Source: UBA1765 sp045629945
Lineage (GTDB): Bacteria > Fibrobacterota > Fibrobacteria > Fibrobacterales > Fibrobacteraceae
Length of the DNA stretch: 64,000 nucleotides
Direction: 5' to 3'
NCBI GenBank assembly: GCA_045629945.1
Contig: JAZQSE010000029.1
Location: 10,135 to 74,134, forward strand
Shown here: piece after piece, positions 60,298 through 64,000 of the stretch
Layout of the letters: each line of letters begins with the position of its first letter
Position numbering within the stretch: the first letter of the stretch is position 1
The notes under the pieces: generated by a model
What the model saw: the letters and a program-made list of their open reading frames with translations, nothing else
Databases searched by the model: none
Told to the model about the DNA's origin: nothing
Made by a program: the position numbers and the translations under genes

Positions 60298-62886
60298 ATG
60301 GCTTCTAAAAAATCTATTTCTGAAAAATTTTCTAATTGGTACATTCCATTAATTTGCAAACATAAATACAAAGCTCTTCTTTTTTATGTTTTGCTCGCGT
60401 TAATCATGGCTTTTCCGATTCTTGTAAAGCCAGGTCTTAAACTTGACGCAGACCTTTCAAACTTACTTCCAAAAGACACGCCTAGCGTAATCGCGCTCCA
60501 AGAATCTTTTGAACGCTTTGGCTCAACAGATCGTTTTATGCTTGCGATACAAAGTGAAGACCCAGAACTTGTCGCTGCATTACAAGATTCTATAAGTGCT
60601 TATATCCATAACAACTGGCAAGGCGATTTTGTTTCTACTCAAGTTGATAATGACAACCAATTTTTCAAAGACAATGCCCTTCTCTATTTGCCAGTAGAAC
60701 ACCTTGAAAATCTCCGAGACAACCTTGAAGACGTCCAAATGGAAATAGGCCGAAAGAATGGTCCTCTTGTTGTTGATTTACTCGCTGATGTAGCGCCTGT
60801 TGAAAAAAAAGAACGCGTTTGGTTTGACCCAAACTTACCTCACGAATTAGGGCTCCCAGAAGAAGCTATTGGGGCATTTGAATCTTTCTTCAAAAAAAAT
60901 AATGTTGCTCAAGATACATCTGTAAAAGCAAAAAAAGAGTGGAACCCTAAAGCCTATTTACCTCCTCATTTAAAAACGCGCTTAATGGGTAGCCCGCCAC
61001 CAGACAGCACTGGAAAAATTTTATTCAATGGCGTTGTTAATGCAAAACTTATTAAGCCATCTACTGACTACGAATTTGTAACGCACATTTTAGCAAGAAC
61101 CGATTCTTTATTGAACTATTTCAGCAGTAAAACTTATCCTGTTCCCACTCGCTTTACAGTTGAAGGAACTTATGAAGGTTTAAAAGAAGTTGATGAAGTC
61201 GCTAATGACAGCATAATGTCTTTTGGCATAAGTCTTATACTCATCATTTTATTAACCTGTTTCTTCTTCAGAAGCGTTAAAGGCCCTATTCTTGTAACAG
61301 CAACCGTTCTTTATGCTTGCTTACCGACACTTGCTTTTACAGCTCTTTTCTATGGCAAACTTAATCCATTTACTGTTTTTGTTGCCTCTATTATTTTAGG
61401 GCTTGGCATTGACTATTCTATCCATATTTTAGGAACAGCTCAAAAATTGCTCCCTAAATTTGCCACATTAGAAGAAGTTTTAGAAGAAGCTCAAAAGAAA
61501 ATGTTCAAACCATTTTTCTTAGCAAGTTTCACAACTATTGCAGCATTCTTAACACTTCTTGTCGCACAATTCAGAGGTTTTTATGAATTTGGCATAGTCG
61601 CTTCTTGTGGCGTACTTTTCAGTATGCTCACTTCGCTTCTTGTTTTACCTGTTTTTATAAAATGTCTAGGTGGTATTCCGCAACCTTCTACTTATAGTTT
61701 TTTCCCAAAATCTTGGAACGAAGCTAAAATATTCAAGCTCTTAAAATACGCAGCAATTATAGGATTTATCCTTGGCGGTGTTTCTATATGGTTTGCCCAA
61801 CATGTTGACTTTGAACACAACTTAAAAAACTTACGCCGTGTTTCAACAGCAAACAAAGTTTCTAAAAATAAAATCTCTACAAAAGTCACACGCCCAACAA
61901 ACCGCGCAGTCACATCAACACCTGCGGCTGTTATGGGATCTAAAACAGAGCAACTCGATAAACTTTACGACACTTTAATGTATCGTTTGCGAGTAGACAA
62001 AGATTCTGCTTTAGGAAGTTTCTTAACATTAAAATCCTTTGTCCCTTCACTTTCTGAACAAGAAGAACGTTTAGAGATTATCGAAGAAATTCGTGAACTC
62101 GCTAATTACAAAGTCTTTGACCGAGCCGAAGGCGAAGACTCTACAAACATTGCCACATTAAGAATGCTTTCCAAAGTAGATAAACCGTTTACTGCTGAAG
62201 ACATTCCTAGCTGGACACTAGATTTATTACGAGAAAAAGATGGCTCTTATGGTAAAATCGGATTTATCTACGGAGACTTCCCTAGCTGGGATGCAAAAGC
62301 GTTACAAGATTTCCAAAATCGCTATGGACACTGGAATTTTGATGGCGAAAAGTTGCGCACTTTCTCTTCGCAATTTATTTTATCGGACGTAATCGATTCT
62401 GTAAAACAAGATAGTTTCAAATTAGCGTTAATGATAATCATTGTCATCATCGGCACGCTTATGATTTCATTCAGAAAACCGAGACGATTTATTGCCGGAA
62501 GTATTTCTTTTGGAATGGGAGCCATTCTCACATTAGGCGTTCTAGGATTTCTCACCTACTTCTTTGATAGCGGGAAAATAAGCATTTACAACGTAATTGT
62601 TATCCCTATGACGCTTGGAGTCGGCATTGACGCCACTATTCATTTAATTTCAGCCTGGCTTAGCGAAAAAAACATGACTTTAAGACAATTAATCGACACC
62701 ACTGGCCGCAATGTAATGGCTAGCTCCACAACAACTATCGCTGGCTTTGTCGGATTCTTGTTCACAACACACCTTGGCTTAAAAGGCATAGGAGTTTTAG
62801 CTTGCATAGGCATATTCGTATTCCTAATAACAAGCATTATTTTCTCTGCTTTCTTATGTGGAACAATGCTCAAAAAGCACGAATAA
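60298..62886 (+). CDS. RND/MMPL-family exporter
   Basis: An 862-residue transporter of the RND superfamily (MMPL/hopanoid-exporter-like, HpnN type): an N-terminal helix (about 25-47), a periplasmic domain, a bundle of helices (about 300-460; VASIILGLGIDYSIHILGTA with the proton-relay Gly-Asp-Tyr), a second periplasmic part (about 490-690), and a second bundle (about 695-862; VIVIPMTLGVGIDATIHLIS, FVGFLFTTHLGLKGIGVL). The twin GLGIDYSIH and GVGIDATIH motifs are diagnostic. Substrate unknown; in its setting after a surface-glycan cluster it may export a lipid. A good terminator follows. Confidence 0.9.
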   Translation: MASKKSISEKFSNWYIPLICKHKYKALLFYVLLALIMAFPILVKPGLKLDADLSNLLPKDTPSVIALQESFERFGSTDRFMLAIQSEDPELVAALQDSISAYIHNNWQGDFVSTQVDNDNQFFKDNALLYLPVEHLENLRDNLEDVQMEIGRKNGPLVVDLLADVAPVEKKERVWFDPNLPHELGLPEEAIGAFESFFKKNNVAQDTSVKAKKEWNPKAYLPPHLKTRLMGSPPPDSTGKILFNGVVNAKLIKPSTDYEFVTHILARTDSLLNYFSSKTYPVPTRFTVEGTYEGLKEVDEVANDSIMSFGISLILIILLTCFFFRSVKGPILVTATVLYACLPTLAFTALFYGKLNPFTVFVASIILGLGIDYSIHILGTAQKLLPKFATLEEVLEEAQKKMFKPFFLASFTTIAAFLTLLVAQFRGFYEFGIVASCGVLFSMLTSLLVLPVFIKCLGGIPQPSTYSFFPKSWNEAKIFKLLKYAAIIGFILGGVSIWFAQHVDFEHNLKNLRRVSTANKVSKNKISTKVTRPTNRAVTSTPAAVMGSKTEQLDKLYDTLMYRLRVDKDSALGSFLTLKSFVPSLSEQEERLEIIEEIRELANYKVFDRAEGEDSTNIATLRMLSKVDKPFTAEDIPSWTLDLLREKDGSYGKIGFIYGDFPSWDAKALQDFQNRYGHWNFDGEKLRTFSSQFILSDVIDSVKQDSFKLALMIIIVIIGTLMISFRKPRRFIAGSISFGMGAILTLGVLGFLTYFFDSGKISIYNVIVIPMTLGVGIDATIHLISAWLSEKNMTLRQLIDTTGRNVMASSTTTIAGFVGFLFTTHLGLKGIGVLACIGIFVFLITSIIFSAFLCGTMLKKHE

Positions 62887-62892
62887 ACTTTC

Positions 62893-62920
62893 AAACGCTT
62901 CTTTCGAGAAGCGTTTTTTA
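62893..62920 (+). terminator. Terminator after the RND exporter
   Basis: AAACGCTTCT (62893-62902), loop TTCG, AGAAGCGTTT (62907-62916), followed by TTTT. Confidence 0.85.
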
Positions 62921-63301
62921 TAAAATAATCTAAAAAATATTGGGGAGTTCCCCGCGCCTAAAATTTTGAGGAAAATCCCGCGCGGGTCGGGCTGTTGCGT
63001 TATCTCGTGCCGCCACATCTTATTTTTGCACTGGCTTAAAATCTTAGACACTCGTCCGTTCAGCCTTGCGGCAAGCCACAAGTCCAAACCCAAAGGGCAG
63101 CCATCCCTAACTCACTTGTTTCTACACTTGCCATGCGAACCTTGTCATTGCGAACCCCAACAAAATTTTCCGCGAAGCCTAAATGTGAGCCTGCCACGAG
63201 CCACATTTGTGGCGTGGTGGAAGCAATCTGCTTGCTAACAGATGGCCACGAGGCACAAGGCCTCTCGCCATGACAAGTTGTTTGTACACTTGCCCGCGAA
63301 T

Positions 63302-63338
63302 CTTGTCATTGCGATGGAACGTAGTGACAGAAGCAATC
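63302..63338 (+). repeat. 37-base palindromic repeat, copy 1
   Basis: Identical to 63472-63508; ends GTCATTGCGA and AAGCAATC. Confidence 0.85.
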
Positions 63339-63471
63339 TCCTCACAAGCAGCACTTGTTTTTGGATTACTTCGCTACGCTCGTAATGACAAAAGCCTAGA
63401 TCGCCACACTACGTTCGCGATGACAAATCTCATTTCATTAACCATAACAATCCTGAACTTGCCGCAAGCCC

Positions 63472-63508
63472 CTTGTCATTGCGATGGAACGTAGTGACAG
63501 AAGCAATC
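63472..63508 (+). repeat. 37-base palindromic repeat, copy 2
   Basis: Identical to 63302-63338, 170 bases away in the same orientation. Confidence 0.85.
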
Positions 63509-63670
63509 CCATCGCAATTTTGGTCGCAAGTTCTGTAAACATTCTTTTGCAAAATTTTCTGATAACAATTCCTTTGCTTAAGCGTTTATACAAATAGAAA
63601 CCTTGCTTTGTCTTTAAAGCAAAGTTCCGCCTTTTTTTATATGAAACTTTAACCTTAAACAAAAAAAATT

Positions 63671-64000
63671 ATGACTAAAAAACAAAAAAGACATCACGAT
63701 AACTTTTTTAGAACCGTTTTCTCTGATCCCAAAAACGCTGCGAGCCTCCTTACGCTGGCAAGTAAAAACAACCCGCATCTTGCTGAGCTGCTCACACTTG
63801 TAAATCTTGATACGCTTCAAGAAATCCCAGGAACCGCACCACGAGAAGGATTCTCGGGCCAAAGCGACATCACGTTTCAAGTGGAATTAAACAATTCCAA
63901 CCAAAAAGCCCATTTAATCGTCGGGTTGATTCTTGAGCACAAGTCTTACCGCGATTCAAATGTCCGCAAACAACTTTTGAAATACTTTTTCGAAGTAATG
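63671..64000 (+). CDS. Rpn-family recombination-promoting nuclease, N-terminal part (runs off the window)
   Basis: The first 110 codons of a PD-(D/E)XK nuclease of the Rpn / transposase_31 class. The opening HHDNFFRTVFSDPKNAASLL and the active-site series Asp66 (SDITFQVEL), Glu89 and Lys91 (GLILEHKS) match. These proteins promote RecA-independent recombination and are often found in many copies in a genome. The gene continues past base 64000. G+C content is higher than that of the exporter gene to its left, so it may be acquired. It directly follows the repeat-rich patch. No clear ribosome binding site was seen at the ATG. Confidence 0.88.
   Translation, partial: MTKKQKRHHDNFFRTVFSDPKNAASLLTLASKNNPHLAELLTLVNLDTLQEIPGTAPREGFSGQSDITFQVELNNSNQKAHLIVGLILEHKSYRDSNVRKQLLKYFFEVM

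Larger units (their letters stand above)
62940..63510. repeat. Gene-free patch of dispersed palindromic repeats
   Basis: More G+C-rich than its surroundings and without a credible gene (open frames here are short and repetitive). The recurring unit has ends GTCATTGCGA and AGCAATC. Two identical 37-base copies, CTTGTCATTGCGATGGAACG continuing TAGTGACAGAAGCAATC, stand at 63302-63338 and 63472-63508; a longer related unit spans 63141-63229 with an inner hairpin (CCACGAGCCAC / GTGGCGTGG); reverse-complement partial copies (GCGATGACAA or GTAATGACAA) lie near 63262, 63376 and 63409. Repeats with these ends are scattered in many bacterial genomes; they are thought to be non-autonomous. The 63511-63670 stretch has nothing clear. 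Confidence 0.75.

Noticed and set aside
62854..63662. Several open frames in the repeat patch
   Set aside because: They are built of the repeats themselves, overlap on both strands and have no gene-like composition.
1..64000. tRNA or rRNA genes
   Set aside because: No intergenic gap showed a T-loop plus acceptor pattern or conserved rRNA blocks on reading.

Overview
The window is an AT-rich stretch of a Gram-negative chromosome, most likely from the Fibrobacterota (Fibrobacter or a close relative). The pointers are a TIGR02147-family regulator (a family first defined in Fibrobacter succinogenes), a secreted GH9 cellulase, a CE2 acetyl-xylan esterase, a PorV-type outer-membrane barrel and a large secreted protein ending in a type IX secretion-like tail, Mla lipid-transport genes, and many lipoproteins. 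The lineage is inferred from gene families; no rRNA is present. I saw no tRNA or rRNA genes.

Left end (1-4757). A truncated hemN opens the window. Then comes the most unusual region: cas1 and cas2 of type II-C character with no cas9, followed by a canonical promoter (TTGACA, 17 bp, TATATT) that fires straight into the first of five degenerate 35-38 bp repeats. The repeats have type II CRISPR-like ends (GTTTTA / TACAAC) but are separated by 201-1586 bp instead of about 30 bp. The intervals hold gene-sized or gene-fragment DNA of differing base composition, all in the same orientation: two start-less coding fragments, a third fragment plus a DUF4143 ATPase gene, and a lipoprotein gene. This looks either like a decayed CRISPR array invaded by genes or like a gene-cassette array beside an orphan adaptation module.

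4921-20000. A PorV-like barrel with a beta-propeller inserted after its first strand; a three-domain FKBP isomerase; crcB and corA, with the corA ribosome binding site inside a possible stem; then a tightly packed minus-strand run: hisE-hisG-EAL/HDOD protein-recR-engB-mlaE-mlaF-mlaD-secreted helical protein. trmB and the GH9 cellulase are divergent.

20100-34360. A TIGR02147 regulator with a lipoprotein; pyrF-SpoU methyltransferase-dxs-ispA; a diguanylate cyclase with a lipoprotein; the CE2 esterase pair; aroC; mazG and dprA back to back with one base between their start codons; an FtsB/DivIC-like protein.

34360-53000. A long minus-strand series reading from purA: Crp/Fnr regulator, PASTA protein, TPR lipoprotein, LolB-like lipoprotein, a very large M6-like protein whose zinc motif is destroyed, a formylglycine-enzyme-fold lipoprotein, an NlpE-like lipoprotein, an orphan LytTR response regulator, lepB, an Ig-like lipoprotein, a DnaQ-DinG fusion, and a Helicase_C_3 protein.

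53231-62886. A plus-strand surface-polysaccharide cluster: flippase, TagD-like cytidylyltransferase, LicD, two glycosyltransferases, an LtaS/sulfatase-fold membrane enzyme, then an RND/MMPL exporter. Together these suggest a phospho-modified surface glycan. The right end (62940-63510) is a gene-free patch of dispersed GTCATTGCGA...AGCAATC repeats, followed by the start of an Rpn-type nuclease gene that runs off the window.
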